A stretch of 64,000 bases of DNA, taken from NCBI RefSeq assembly GCF_020080835.1, contig NC_058167.1:7360459-7424458 (forward strand), in the 5' to 3' direction. Of the stretch, positions 45,656 through 58,490 are shown in pieces. This stretch comes from Cotesia glomerata. Its lineage: Eukaryota; Arthropoda; Insecta; Hymenoptera; Braconidae. Position 1 is the stretch's first letter. Every line of letters starts with the position of its first letter. Below the pieces are notes generated by a model. The model had not been told where the DNA came from, did not search any database, and saw only the letters and a list, made by a program, of their open reading frames with translations. Both the position numbers and the translations under genes were made by a program.

Positions 45656-46018
45656 AAGATAAATAATTAAGAAACTACCTTGCATCTTGTGAACTATTGA
45701 CATTTTTAAAGATATAAGCTCACCCCGACATTACACTCATCAAGACCTTTCATTTGAGTACCCACATCAATTTTTCATGTATTTATATATATTATGTATT
45801 GTATATGTATACATGAAAAATATATCAAAATGCATGTGGTACTCAAATGAAAGCTCTTGATGAGTGTAACATCGGGATGAGCTTATATCTTTAAAAACGT
45901 CAATATTTAAGAAAGTATAGTGCAATTTAACAAAAGTCATTATTTAATAACGCAAAATTTTATTTATTTATAGTTCACAAATCACAGCAGTCACCTAATA
46001 GTGACTGCAAGGTTGCTA
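45656..46018. repeat. Dispersed foldback repeat, copy 2
   Basis: It has facing arms with AAGATATAAGCTCACCCCGA, TTACACTCATCAAGACCTTT and the complementary half, then TAGTTCACAAATCACAGCAG and GTGACTGCAAGGTTGCTAG. It matches 53445-53745 in inverted orientation over its full length. Confidence 0.7.
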
Positions 46019-46300
46019 GTTAAGTATAAAGTAATAATTTTATATTATCTGTGGTTGTATATAAATTTACATTAAAATTTATTAGGTATAGTGGTATAAT
46101 ACTAAAATGAGAATTCCTCTCTTGAGACTTCAAAAAGAGAATAATATTATAAATACATTGTACGATTATGGATTGAATTCAAATTCTGGCTCAAGTTTCT
46201 GGCTATACCTTCAAACCAGCTCGAATAACATTTTGACAATCCGGATCGGATGTATCGGTTATATCGATTGCTAGGTGATAACAGTCTAACGATATATAAC

Positions 46301-46428
46301 ACACTCAGCTACTTACACTACATATATTACACAAACATATATTACACACTCAGCTACTTACACTACATATATTACACACATATATATTACACAAACATAT
46401 ATTACACACTCAGCTACTTACACTACCC
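46301..46428. repeat. Three-copy tandem repeat
   Basis: The unit ACACTCAGCTACTTACACTA plus ATATATTACACAAACAT repeats about three times. The Tyr/Leu-rich ORF covering it is the repeat in translation. Confidence 0.8.
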
Positions 46429-46514
46429 TAAATATCACTTTATTGGGACCTATAGGGTGTACCCGTCAATCCATTTCGATGTTAATGCCTCGTATTGGCT
46501 AGTAGAATACACTA

Positions 46515-46786
46515 CACTGATAAAAGGATTTGTTTATAGTTAAAAATATTTGTTAATATTTAACAAATCATTTATTAGAGACCACTTTTTAGTCCTTAAC
46601 AAATATTTCTTAGTATTTAAAAAGATTTATTAATATTTAATAAATGAATATCAGATTTATTAAATACAAACAAATCATTTTAAATACTAAGAAATATTTG
46701 TTTGATACTAAAAAATGGTCTCTAATAAATGATTTGTTAACTATTAACAAATATTTTTTTAATACAAATAAATCCTTCTATCAGTG
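46515..46786. mobile_element. TA-flanked MITE
   Basis: The ends are CACTGATAAAAGGATTTGTT and the complement AAATCCTTCTATCAGTG, with TA at 46513 and 46787. The interior is full of AACAAATATTT words in both orientations. A 272-bp hairpin with no coding capacity. Confidence 0.8.
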
Positions 46787-49700
46787 TAGATGTCGAAAAG
46801 ATTTATACACACACATATACTTATTATTATTATTTCCCTTTTTCTATCGGTTTTACATTTTTAAAAAATAGTATATCTATCGCGAGTAAATACACCATGG
46901 GATAGGGTCTTACCTCTTGCTCTGTTTTCATCTACATTATATTACATTATTTACTTCTTATTCATGCTTCGTTTCTTTTATTCATAATACAATTTTCAAA
47001 GAATGAATTCCTCAATGGCAATTTGCTCAGTCTTCAACATGATTTTTACTTTTTTTAAATGCAAATATAAGTCTACGACTATAATAATAATAGGATAGGA
47101 TCAATTTAAAGATAAAAATAGACATTCTCTATTATTTACTATTTTTATTTTTTTCAATAAAACTAAATTATAATCAATAATATTCTGCAAAAAATGATTT
47201 GGAAACATGTGTTTTCGGCAAACAACATTTACAAAAAATTTTTTTTTTATTCTTCAACTTGAAAGGATATGATACTGATCAACGTGATAAATGAATGAAA
47301 CATGAGCGAGCAGTTTTTGTTTCGGGGTTTTTAAAGTTTACGATATTCTGACAACGACGATTGTAAACCACGAAATTTATCGGTAGTCAATGCGCGAGAG
47401 CCAACTGTTTACAGTCTGATGACCTATTTAACAAAGTTTACTAACCATTACACGGTTTAAATCCAAATTTGCTAGTCATTTAAATCCTTTATCCCTCGCA
47501 GTATTTATCGCTTGAATAGTTACACAAATACTTGAAGTATTTTTTATAATACAGATTAGCTTTGATATCGTTAATTCAGCGGTCAAAAATTTATCAAATT
47601 TTACTCTCTACAATAACTTTTATTAAAAAAAAAAAATAAATTTATGTAATTCAATTGCTCGTTCAATTAAAATACACAATATACATATAATAAATAATAA
47701 ATAACAACATTATTGTCGCGTTATAATGACTCGATGAATGAAAAGAAAAAAAAAGAATAATCCGTGGCAAGTTACGCAATACCTGTCAGAAGTGACGCAT
47801 GTCAGTAAATATATACTGAGGAGAATGAACGGTGGTTATTAAAAGCCTAAACAAGCTTTACGAGAGCATCACTTTTGGCTTATTACTTGTATTATCATTT
47901 TATCATTTTTTTTTACCCATTCACCCAAGTATTTCAATCAAATTTATTAATCTTAGATTCTGAGATTTATTACATGTTTAATTAAACTATATGTTTAATA
48001 TTAACTATTAATCTATCGAATTATTTTATTTATAATGTACAACTGTTATAACCAGTAGAAGAAATTAACTTTTAATTTTTTCTGTAAATAACTTTTCCTC
48101 GGTTTACGTTACAGTAGAATGAATTATTAACATTTTTCTTAAGCTTATTTATTTTTTAAACATCATGTATTTAAGCGGTTGCAGTTATTAAACGGTTATG
48201 GAACGAGAAATTATTTTCACTTACAATTTATTAAAGTGGAGAAAATAATTTAAAATTTCTATAAAAAACATTTTTATAGAAATATATATTAAGATTAACT
48301 TTAAATTTCTTATACATATTATGAAAAAGAGTTATTTTTTATTGTTAAAATTTTAAATCATTTTTATGGTGTCTTTTATTTATTGAGTATAAGTAATTAA
48401 TTTTACAGTGTAAATTATATTGTAATAGTATTTAATGTCATCATAGCACAGTGTGGTGACGTTATAAAGGTGAATTGTAGTTGTAGTAGTCAAGCACTGT
48501 TAATTCGACACTTTGGATTATAATCTTCAATTATAGTCTATCCAACACGACATTAGAGTAATCCTCTGGGACAGTGCAATCAATGCTTCCGATCGAAATT
48601 AACAGTTTAGTGATTGCTATCAATTTTTTATAAAAGCCAATTATAAACTTCGAGTCATTATCTTTATTTTTATATCTAATAATAAAGTTAACAGAGCTTT
48701 AATTCATTTATTTTTTGCAGTATTCAATTAAAGCTCTTCATAAAATCATATAATCGACTTACCATGAAATCAAAAAATAATTTTATTATAAATTGTAACA
48801 GAATTAAAAAATGACTGTTACAAATATAATATCGACCGGAACGTCAATCGATATTTCTCGTAGCAAATAAAACAAAAATTCGTTTACTCTATTTAAATTC
48901 AATCCTTCTTTTCTCTCTTCCAAATGATTTTATTTTGCTAAAAGAATCTGATAAAGTTGTGCAATATTTACAAATTTATTTTATCTATTTTCGCTTAAAA
49001 GGAAATTTAAAGTTGTCTGATATATTGCGATAAAAAAAGTCGAGCACAAAGTGTATATTTATAAAAGTTGAAGGAGAAAAAAAATAAAACAAAGAAATTC
49101 ACTAAACTTTAAATCATGAAGATGTATCGTAAGGTATACATATATTAAACTGCGCTTTTTTGAGCCATAAAGTCACATAGACTATCAGAAGTCAGAGCAT
49201 CTATTTTACTGTTTACTTTTTTTTTAAATGAAATATCTATAATAAAGTTTCATAAAAATTGTTATGCGTTGTCACTATTTACAATAAGTATTTTTTGTTC
49301 AGTAAATATTTATTTTTGTCAATAAAATTTGAATAAAACTACTTGATTAATTAATTAAATGAATAAAATTAATCGAACAATGAGGTACTCGATATTTCTT
49401 TTCAATTTTTTGTGTCATTCTATTTTATTAGATTTCATTGTATTTACTCATCGATATTAACCGAATTGAATGTCTTTTGTGAATGTCAATATATTAATTG
49501 GAGCCAAATCAACTACTTGATTATTTTAACCATCAGTAATTATAAATTTTTAAAATTCATTAGTATTATCAGAAAATATTGTCATTCAATTGCATATGCT
49601 TGTATGATAATTAGATTTATTATTATCATCGCATAAACTAAAGAACATATAAATTGTCGTCCTAATGGGAAAAGTCAAGTCATATATATAAATTAGTAAA

Positions 49701-50198
49701 TTATTTATGGATATTATATATGACAGCGCCTTATTTTGATGAGTCATTATACGTCTTGTGTGTAAATTGATTTATCCTTACTCTTATATTTTTATTTTAG
49801 TAATTTGTTTTAAAAATTAGCATAAGGATTATCTTTCCTGCGATTGCATAATTATTGTATTACAATACCGATCTATAACATAAATATAATGAATCATTTC
49901 CTAGATCATACAACAGTTTTATAAAATATTCATTATTTATTCAATGTAATTAATTAATTTTTATTTTTATTACCTAGCAATAAAATTAGTGTTATTGATT
50001 TAAAAAACTTACCGTCAATTACAGTAAAGATGATATCCTTCAGTTTAATTATTTGCAGAAATCAGATTAAAAAAAAAAAATATGAAACTTTGTAAAGTAA
50101 GTTCATTACGCAGCAGATATCATGGATAATTGTCACTTGTGTGTGAAAATTCTCGTGGTCACTCGCTCTTGAGCTACTTTTATTCATGAATATCTTTT

Positions 50199-50231
<33 letters not shown>

Positions 50232-50765
50232 CATTGTAATCATAATCAATAACCCTGTCCTGGAGTTGGGCACGTGTTGTTGTGTCATCGTAAAATTTTA
50301 AAAATAAATAGATGAAGAAAAACATTTTTTTTAAATTAAAAATCAAGTAAAGAGTTGAGTAGTTTTTTAGTAAATTTTGTCTGATTGGTACGATCTTGAA
50401 CTACTTTGAGTTACTCGAAATGTTTCACAACAAATTTGTTTTGCCTATCGACTTTCGTTTTTTATTTATCTTAAAGTTTCCTTTTATTGTGGGTTTTTTT
50501 CATTACTATTTGATGTGTTTGACAAAAACTACAGATAATGGAATGTTTACTTGAAGAGATCACCGGATGCAAAGGTAAATTTTGCGGCGAGTCACGAGTC
50601 AATTCACTCATCGGTTGTTGTTGAGATAAATTCAATGGGTGTGTCGCGGTATAACGTAGCAACATGTAGTATTACGTCGTGAAAAGCTTTGCGTTAACTT
50701 AATGGCCTTGCCAAATGCCCCATAGCCCAGCCTTTACTCTACCGTGGTGTAAAAAAAGTACTTAC
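46787..50765. other. Non-coding, AT-rich
   Basis: 4 kb with no supported gene. ORFs at 49412-49636 and 50062-50346 are low complexity; the second contains a T run near 50197-50231 read as poly-Lys. Probably Lkr 5' intron if the predicted 5' exon is right. Confidence 0.45.
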
Positions 50766-50787
50766 CTGTCCACGTAATGTTTACTGT
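50766..50787 (-). promoter_or_regulatory. Predicted minus-strand promoter and 5' untranslated exon
   Basis: On the minus strand a TATATATA box (high end 50812) is followed about 25-30 bp later by an arthropod initiator-like ACAGT (50787). Then comes a consensus donor GGACAG|GTAAGT ending the short exon at 50766. The nearest minus-strand coding start is Lkr, 9.7 kb away. Whether this exon joins Lkr is inference. Confidence 0.35.
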
Positions 50788-50839
50788 CAGGTGGGGATTT
50801 TAAAATATATATAGATGTGAAAAATAAAAAGACGCATGC

Positions 50840-50870
50840 ATAAAGACTCTGAATATTTCTTCTGACAGTT
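50840..50870 (+). promoter_or_regulatory. Predicted promoter of the Gly/Tyr-rich protein gene
   Basis: CATAAAGA at 50840 is placed about 25 bp before an ACAGTT initiator-like site (50865). A 41-bp leader then precedes ATG 50911. Cuticle-type genes usually have this compact TATA/initiator layout. Confidence 0.45.
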
Positions 50871-50910
50871 GTTAACAAGTTTCGTTAAGGAATAATACAT
50901 TTTTTACACA

Positions 50911-53900
50911 ATGAATACGATTTTTGTGAGTTTTTTTTATCAATTTTTTTATTTTTCTTAACTTCTGTCACAGTAAAAAATATTGTGTAAAATCAACACA
51001 ATTTCTGTGTTAAATATGGTCAACACAAAATCAGTGTTAAAATTCAACACACTTTGTGTTGGTTTAACACAAAATTTGTGTCATTTTAACACAAAAGTGT
51101 GTTGAATTTTAACACTAATTTTGTGTTGACCGTATTTAACACAATATTTTTTACTGTGTATAATGCATCATAAAATGTACATTTTTTTTAAATTTTATTT
51201 GAAACTGTTTATATAAAATTATCTATTTCAATTGATTTATAATTTTATTTAACAATATTTAGTTATTTTTATATAAAAAATTTTAGATAGCAATATTGGT
51301 GAGCGCAATATCACTAAGCAGTGCTATAGATAATCCAGAATCATCGAAACTTATATCGGAGAGTAAACCATCTGCGGGAACGAAAGATCTCGAGACGTCT
51401 GCCAGTGATAGATGTAAATATTATTTATTTATTTATCTATTATAATATTATTTAAATTTTTATCATCACACTCATCACTTATCATCTTCATATCAGAGAG
51501 ATCCGAATGATAAATTGGTTCGCAAAATCAGGAATCGTTGAGGATTAAGCAAATAATTACTTAACGCTTTCTTGGCTTTTACCAAGTCCTTCAATACATG
51601 AATATGTATGAGAATTATTAGCTTATTATATTAAAATAACAATAATATACATCGGCTTAGCATATATAGCGTGTGTGAACAATCAGAAAACTTGAAGATC
51701 GTGTGAATATCAATGACATACTTCTTATACTTATTACTCTTTATTTATAGTCTGATTATTATAAACTGTAAAAAAAAACCGGTGTGAGTCCATGCGGTGT
51801 ACGGTGTTCAAAATTCCGGTGTTAAATTCAACACCGAAATCGGTGTAGCAGTAACACCGGTCGCGGTGTAAATATTTTTTTTCGGTGTTAAATCGGTGTT
51901 ATAAATTTTCCGGTGTTGATAATATTTTAAGTAACACAATTTTTATAATTAAACTTTTTATGTTTAATAATTAAAGATAAATAATCAAAAAAAAGTTAAT
52001 ATTTAATTTAGAAAGTTTTAAATAATAAAATATAAAGTAGATAAAAGTTTTTGATTAAAATAAATACACTGTAAAAAATTTCGATGTAAAAATGGACCCA
52101 GAGCACTTTACATGGCCGTGTAGTGTGAAATAATGGTGTGAAATTCTCTCGGTGTAAATTTTCGATCCGTGTTACTTTAACACCATTATTAAAGGACAAT
52201 TTTAGGACATCATATAGATAATCGGAAACTCTAAAATAGTGGATTTTAGTAATTATTTCATAACTTTCAAGTATTTTTGTTAAGATTTTCGGAATACTTC
52301 TAAGATAATTTTAGAATCAATGCAATTTATTTGAAGCAATTTAGTTAAAATTTTGTCCTTAAATCTTATGTGGAACCTTTTTTGAATAATCTTAAAACAT
52401 TTTTTTAACTATTTGAGAACGAATTTTGAATACTTTTGAGACATTTTTCGGATATTTTTGAGACAATTTTGGAACATTTTTTGGACAGTTTTAGAGTGTT
52501 TTTACAACAAATTTGAAACATTTTTAAAACAATTTTACGACAATTTTGAACGTTTTTTAAATGATTTTCATATAGATAATTTATTTTTACACAGCTGTAG
52601 ATTTTTCATGTTTAAAACATCCATTATATTATGAGAAACATCATGGTTACGATAAAAATAATTATTATATTGTTCCTAAACATTTAATATTGTAAATACT
52701 ATTTAACTTGTTGTATAACATTCATTAAATCGATTTCTGCGTAATTTTATAAATTGAAAATTCTTAAATAAATGTTACTTGTCTCATTTTGATAAATATT
52801 GAATATTAATTGTGTTTTATGGATCATGTAATATTCATACTCCGATACAGTGTAAATTTATTCTACTGTTACACCGGTATTACACCGGTTTAACACCGAT
52901 ATTACACCGGATTTCTAACACCGCAAAAGAGCACCGCTACACCGGTGTTAATACACAGGTGTTACATAGCGGTGTTAAAATGAGTCCATTTTAATACCGC
53001 TTTTTTTACAGTGTATACTCAATTCAGTAATATTAGATAACAATTGTAATTAAACAGTAATTGTGATTGCCCTGATTCAGAAAGATGATTTGAAATGATT
53101 ACCTTTATGTCAATTGTATATCTATATAGTATTCAAATCAGATGCTTTTAAATTATTTCAAATCATTTTAAATAATTTAAATAACTTAACTTTTTTGGTG
53201 GCTCCTTCTAGGCTTTCCGCTCTAATCTCAAGAAACATATATTGCAATATTATTAATACAGTGTAAAAAATTTCGGTGTAAAGTTGGACCCAGGGACTTT
53301 TACACCGCCGTGTAAGTGTGAAATGTCGGTGTAAAATTTCCTCCGTGTGAAATTTTCACTCGTGTAAATTTAACACGGTGTAATTTACTGTTTTACACTA
53401 TTCCGTGTTATTATTTATAACTTTGAAAATTTAATAACTATTACTAGCAGCCTTGCAGTCTCTACGTGACTGCTGTGACTTGTGAACTATAAATAAATAA
53501 AATTTTGGTTTCTTAAATTATGACTTTTGTTGAATTGCACTGTACTTTTTTAACTATTGACGTTCTAAAGATATAAGCTCATCCCGATGTTACACTCATC
53601 AAGAGCGTTCATTTGAGTACTCACATGCATTTTGATATATTTTTCATATATATATATATATACAAATATATGAAAAAATGATGTGGGTACTTAAATGAAG
53701 ATTCTTGATGAGTGTAACATCGGATGAGCTTATATCTTTAAAAATATATAAAAATATATTTAGCACTATAAACATTCGCATTTTTATCAATAGACTCTAA
53801 TATAGAATCCACCGTATAATTAGATAAATTTTTAACAACTTGAATATTAACATTCTTGGTGCAGACTTATTTCCAATGATATTAAGATTTACGTTGGAAT

Positions 53901-56429
53901 GATTTTACTCCGTAAAATAGCATAATATAAAAAAAAAACATACTTTTAAATATTTATTTCTACATGTTTATATTTATAATTTAATATCGTACAAGTCTGA
54001 AACTAAACAATCAAATTAATTAATGAGAAATTTTCAGGAAATACATTTACACGCTTGGTGGTGTAAAATTTAGAATTCACGCCGTTCAAATTTAACATTA
54101 CACTTAGTGTGACTTTCACACCGTCCGTGTTAAAAATTTTAACACCGAATCATTTACACCACACCGAGTCCAAAAAATTTTTTACAGTGTAACACCGTTA
54201 ATTTTGTTTTTTCTTTTTGAAATTTTTTCTTTTTTTGAACTTTTGAATGTTTTTTATTTCTCTCTTTTTAATTTTCTCCAGGCGTCGCCAAATGAACCTT
54301 TCTGTGTATAATTTTCGAGCCAAAATTCTCAGATTTAATAATTTGTAGTTAATATCTTATAATTTAAAGTATCTACTGATTATTGTATAATGCCGATTGG
54401 CGTCAAATGAATAAATAAATAAATAAATAAACTTAATCTTGGGAATTTGGACAATAAATGAAGATGTTAAATTATAAGAATTGCAACGTTTCGCTGATTT
54501 ATTTCAGCTTCATCAGGCGAACTAAAAATCAAAAAGTTTTAGTTAATACAAATATTTGATATATAAAAATAAAATAAATGAAAATAACAATAGTTACTCT
54601 TATGGTTAACATCCTCGTCTAGTTTTTACAAAGTCAATAGATGTAATAAAGTTTTTCAAATTACAATATTAACAACTTGTTTAGCTTCCTCTCAAATACC
54701 ATTCAAATTAATAAAGTAATAAGATAAAATAGAAGTTATTTAAATAACTAATATTTAAATTAAGTTATTTAAAATATTTTGAATATGGACGAGGACTTAA
54801 ATACTAACTTTAAATAATTTCAAATTAGATTTCTTAATCAGGGTGATGATGGTCAGACATCAAGAACAACAATAGAAACATAAAAATTAACAGTAATAAT
54901 AACATTAATCGTCGGATATAGAAGACAGAAATGAGTTTACCAGAATATCTGCAGTATGTAATGAGAACGATATTTAACCTGAATGCTTAGTCGTAAACTA
55001 TTTTGTGTACCTGTTAGAGTCTGTCAAAACAAACCATCGCGGTAGTAGTATATAGTATATACTCGAGTCCCTACTCGTTACAAGTCACGTGCTTGAACTG
55101 CTGTAGTCCCGTTCTCTCAACATGACTCATAAACATTTCTGACAGATCTAAGACAAGAGATGTATGATGTCATTTCCGTTTCCTTGGAAACGCAATGATA
55201 ATACACTTGCGTGTACTACTAACTGGTATGTTGTCTATGCTCATGTTGATGTTGATGTTGTTATTGTTGTTGTTGTTCTGTTGTTCTCTTGTTCTTGTCA
55301 AATGTCTCTCAATCTCAATCACTTTAAATTAGACTAACCTTGTGAATTAACAAAATGCTCTTCAATCTCTAAGATTTCACTCACCTCGTCTCATCTCATT
55401 AAGTAATTATTAATATTTATAAAATTTACAAAATTTATGTCCTTCTTGTATAGATCGCATAAAATAAGACCTATGTAAAGTGCTTTTAACTTTCAAGTGG
55501 TAGAGCTTAAAATTTAATTTCAAAAAGCATTAAACCCTAACGTAAACTTTATTTACTTTATGTATAATCATAATCAGAATTGCAAACGCTACATTTCATA
55601 TCTCGGATAAACTTTACAGCAAATTCATACTCTCTAAAACTTGTCTCATATTAACTTCTCGACTGAATACTCCAAACTAAAGGAACATTCGTTGTTCATT
55701 AACATCAAACGTGCGCTACATTTTATATTGAACTCACCACATTTAAATTATTGCACAACCTTTCGGTGCCTTTTCTTACCTACGACAGAAAATAAGTAAA
55801 TAAAAACATTATAACACAAATATATGTATATAATAGTTTTCCTGGGAGCCAAAGATTACTCTACTTATGGTAGTGCTTACAATTACGGAAGTTACCCCGG
55901 TTCTTACTACAATAACTACAATGGTTACTATCCATCATCAAACTCAGTATATCGTGGATATCAATCAGGTTTGAGCGGGATACTCGGAACTAGGTAAAAA
56001 AAATATATATGTATAAGTAATTATAATTTTGATAAATAGTAATTAAAATGGCATTTAAAAAAATATTGAAACAGATATAATGGATACGGTGGTGGATATG
56101 GATACGGCAATGGATACGGGTATGGTAATTATGGTTTAGGAGGATCAGTATACAATGGATATGCCAACGGTGTTGGTTACGGTACTGGACTGGGTGGAAT
56201 TGGAGTTGGATATGACGATAGCCTAAATGGTCGGGGTTACAATCGTTGGAACATCATTGACGGGAATTATGGTGGCTATTACAGTGGTGGATACGTCAAT
56301 CGTCCGAACGATAATCTAGGATACTCAGGATACTCAGGATATGGTTTAGGATCTGGCAATCATCCCTATCGTGGAATCGGTTCTTATTCTTACAACAGTT
56401 ACCCTTCAGGCTACCGAGGGTACTCGTAA
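50911..56429 (+). CDS. Secreted Gly/Tyr-rich, cuticle-like protein
   Basis: Four exons join in phase: 50911-50925 (MNTIF), 51287-51413, 55837-55993 and 56075-56429, total 217 residues. The first two exons make a signal peptide, MNTIFIAILVSAISLSSA, followed by a polar spacer (NPESSKLISESKPSAGTKDL). The mature body is dominated by Gly, Tyr, Asn and Ser: YGSYPGSYYNNYNGYY, YGGGYGYGNGYGYGNYGLGG, YSGYSGYGLGSGNHPYRGIG. Such Tyr/Gly-rich secreted proteins occur in insect cuticle, eggshell and cement; tyrosines may be cross-linked. A five-codon first exon and a 4.4-kb third intron full of MITEs are notable. No chitin-binding R&R motif is seen, so the exact role is unknown. Confidence 0.78.
50969..51158. 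mobile_element. MITE built from AACACAAA words
   Basis: CACAGTAAAAAATATTGTGT and its complement at the other end. The interior repeats AACACAAAATCAGTGTTAAA-type words symmetrically. It lies in the first intron of the Gly/Tyr-rich protein gene. Confidence 0.8.
51768..53016. mobile_element. Composite MITE with ACACCGG-word interior
   Basis: The left end is ACTGTAAAAAAAACCGGTGT and the right end CCGCTTTTTTTACAGTGTA. Arms are rich in GGTGTTA/TAACACC and GTAACACCGGTCGCGGTG words. A second, related end (CACTGTAAAAAATTTCGATG at 52067) begins inside it, so a relative has nested here. Confidence 0.6.
53258..54196. mobile_element. Related MITE interrupted by a foldback repeat
   Basis: The left part GTGTAAAAAATTTCGGTGTA and the right part CCAAAAAATTTTTTACAGTG share the 51768 family's ends and its GGTGTAAA words. 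The foldback repeat 53445-53745 splits it. Confidence 0.55.
53445..53745. repeat. Dispersed foldback repeat, copy 3
   Basis: Inverted relative of 45656-46018: CTAGCAGCCTTGCAGTC, GTGACTGCTGTGACTTGTGA, ATAAGCTCATCCCGATGTTA and the facing half. Nested in the MITE. Confidence 0.7.
54280..54560. repeat. Retroposon-like tails
   Basis: ATGCCGATTGGCGTCAAATG followed by (AATA)n at 54405-54430 looks like the 3' end of a non-LTR element or SINE. GCAACGTTTCGCTGATTTAT and CAGCTTCATCAGGCGAA at 54482-54520 is another common dispersed motif. Confidence 0.4.
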
Positions 56430-57068
56430 TAATTATCCAACAAACTTTGGATAATCCTCTCTCTATATTTTAAATATCAAATTACAAATTTATATACTTT
56501 TTACAAATATACTATTATTATTGGTTGTTTAATTTATTTTTATTTGTTCCATACACTTCAAAGTAGACATATATACTTAGAAAAAAAAATCATTTTTTTA
56601 TTTTTTATTATTAAGTACATATGATTAATATATACATTCAATTATCCAATTAATTAAATTATAATATGTATGTTTATAAAAGTAATCTTATAATTAGTAA
56701 TCTCAAGTATGAAAAATTATAGTAACTAAAACTAAGATTATTACTAGAGCCAGAAATACGTATTATATTGTTTTACATAAAAATACGAGCTGGCTTTGTT
56801 TGATATTTTGAGATCATAAGGACATAGTTTGTATCAAAATAATTTTATAATAAGATAGTTTAAGAAACAAAATAAAAAATCAACGTCCTTGTGATAGCAA
56901 AATATTAAAAAAGATAAATCAAACAGCAGATATCGATTATCTGAGTACCATCAATCGTCAGTCATTATCGTCTAAAACTATCGATTTATATAAAGTTACG
57001 AATTCCTCAGAGTAGTTGAGTAATCTTAGTTGACATATACCTAGTCAAGAATTATAGAGTAACATACA

Positions 57069-57157
<89 letters not shown>

Positions 57158-57397
57158 CAGTGATAAAACACCAGAGACCGTACTCTGTAGAGAGGGAAAG
57201 ATTAAACTACTGATATAGCTCTAAATACAGTTATATCAAATCGTCAGTCCGACAATTAATTTAACCACGTTCAGTAGCTGATATCTTTTCAGCGGTCTAC
57301 AAACCATGTGAATCCATGAATTTAAATTTTGACAGCTATCTGATTAGATGTTGTTAATTAATTAGTTCTAGTAATAATATTCGATTCGGTATTCTAA
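56430..57397. other. Gap between two converging genes
   Basis: It holds the 3' UTRs of the Gly/Tyr-rich gene and of the large repeat-protein gene, plus the AT microsatellite. Nothing else recognised. Confidence 0.5.
57069..57153. repeat. (AT)n microsatellite
   Basis: About 42 uninterrupted AT units. Confidence 0.95.
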
Positions 57398-57884
57398 TTA
57401 ATTATAACTGTTTACTCTCCGTCTATCTTGCCTCGATGCATTAGAGTGACGTTTGCTGATATTATTAATCGGAACATTCAACAATCCGAAATTCGCTTCA
57501 GAGATAACGTGTTTGATGGCTTTGATGTTGCTGAGTTGACTTAGGTCTAAAATTTTTCCACCGATAAATCCGGATTCTTTACCACTGCAAATACTGCAAG
57601 GATAGGGGACCGAAGCTGCCGAGGGAAACATGGCTTTTGTCATACTTTCTGTTTTACTTTCCTCGCCTGGACAATACGGGAAAAATATTACTGGAATAAA
57701 TCCAACTTGTCCGGTAATAGGCGTGTAATTAAATTGATCAAGAACCGGCGCTGACGTTGTCGTGACTAAATTTGTCGAATTTTTCGATTCAACAATATAA
57801 CAAGGACACTTTTCAGGATTTGGACCAACAGGTAGAGAAATAGGCTTTATTTCAACTGGACCAGAGTCTTCTATTCTTGATTTT

Positions 57885-57926
<42 letters not shown>

Positions 57927-58490
57927 GATAATTTTTCTATATCAATCATTGGCTCTTCATCATTGGGAACTTGCAGATCTAGATTATTGTCATTTCGAGC
58001 CTTTGCTGATAGCCTTTGAAACTTTTCATTGTACTTTGATACTTGATATGCAAATTCGGGGTCTTGATTCAATGATAATACTTGATCTTCAGACAGAAAT
58101 TCACTGCGGCCGGATTTTTGTAAGCTCGCCTTGTTTCTTCGTTCAGATGATCGTTGTTGACTGTTTATCTGCGGTAGATGGTCAGCTGCTACATCTGATG
58201 GCATAGAACGTTGTACAGACTCAAATTGGTGATCTTCATTTTGTGGTTCGATATTTTCGACGTTTGAATCATCAACAGGTTGAGGTGAATTTTCAGTCAG
58301 TGAAAATGGAGCTGGTTGAAAATTGTCTCGAAAAGATTCTCTGGGTTTTTCATAGTTATATCCTTGATCGACTGGAGCTTGCTTTAAAGACGAAAATTCT
58401 AAAGATTTTTCTTCAAGCTCAAGTTCTGATTCAATCGGAAGTTCTTGTTCATCGTAAGCATTTTGATAGTTCTCGTTGGTACGGGGTTGT
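57398..58490 (-). other. Non-repeat C-terminal region with Cys module
   Basis: Charged, Gln/Glu-rich spacer (ELPIESELELEEKSLEF) with basic patches RSSERRNKAS, a poly-Asn run, then CPCYIVESKNST, TGQVGFIPVIFFPYCPGEES, PYPCSICSGKES and ISEANFGLLNVPINNIS. The five cysteines are the only ones in the visible protein, so this part is probably a folded, disulphide-bonded domain. Confidence 0.6.

Larger units (their letters stand above)
51414..55836. other. Third-exon-bound intron of the Gly/Tyr-rich gene
   Basis: 4.4 kb separating exons 2 and 3. It holds MITEs at 51768-53016 and 53258-54196, a foldback repeat, and a retroposon-like tail at 54280-54430, then AT-rich sequence. Confidence 0.6.

Noticed and set aside
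46301..46430. CRISPR-like array
   Set aside because: Units are contiguous tandem repeats without unique spacers, and this is an animal genome.
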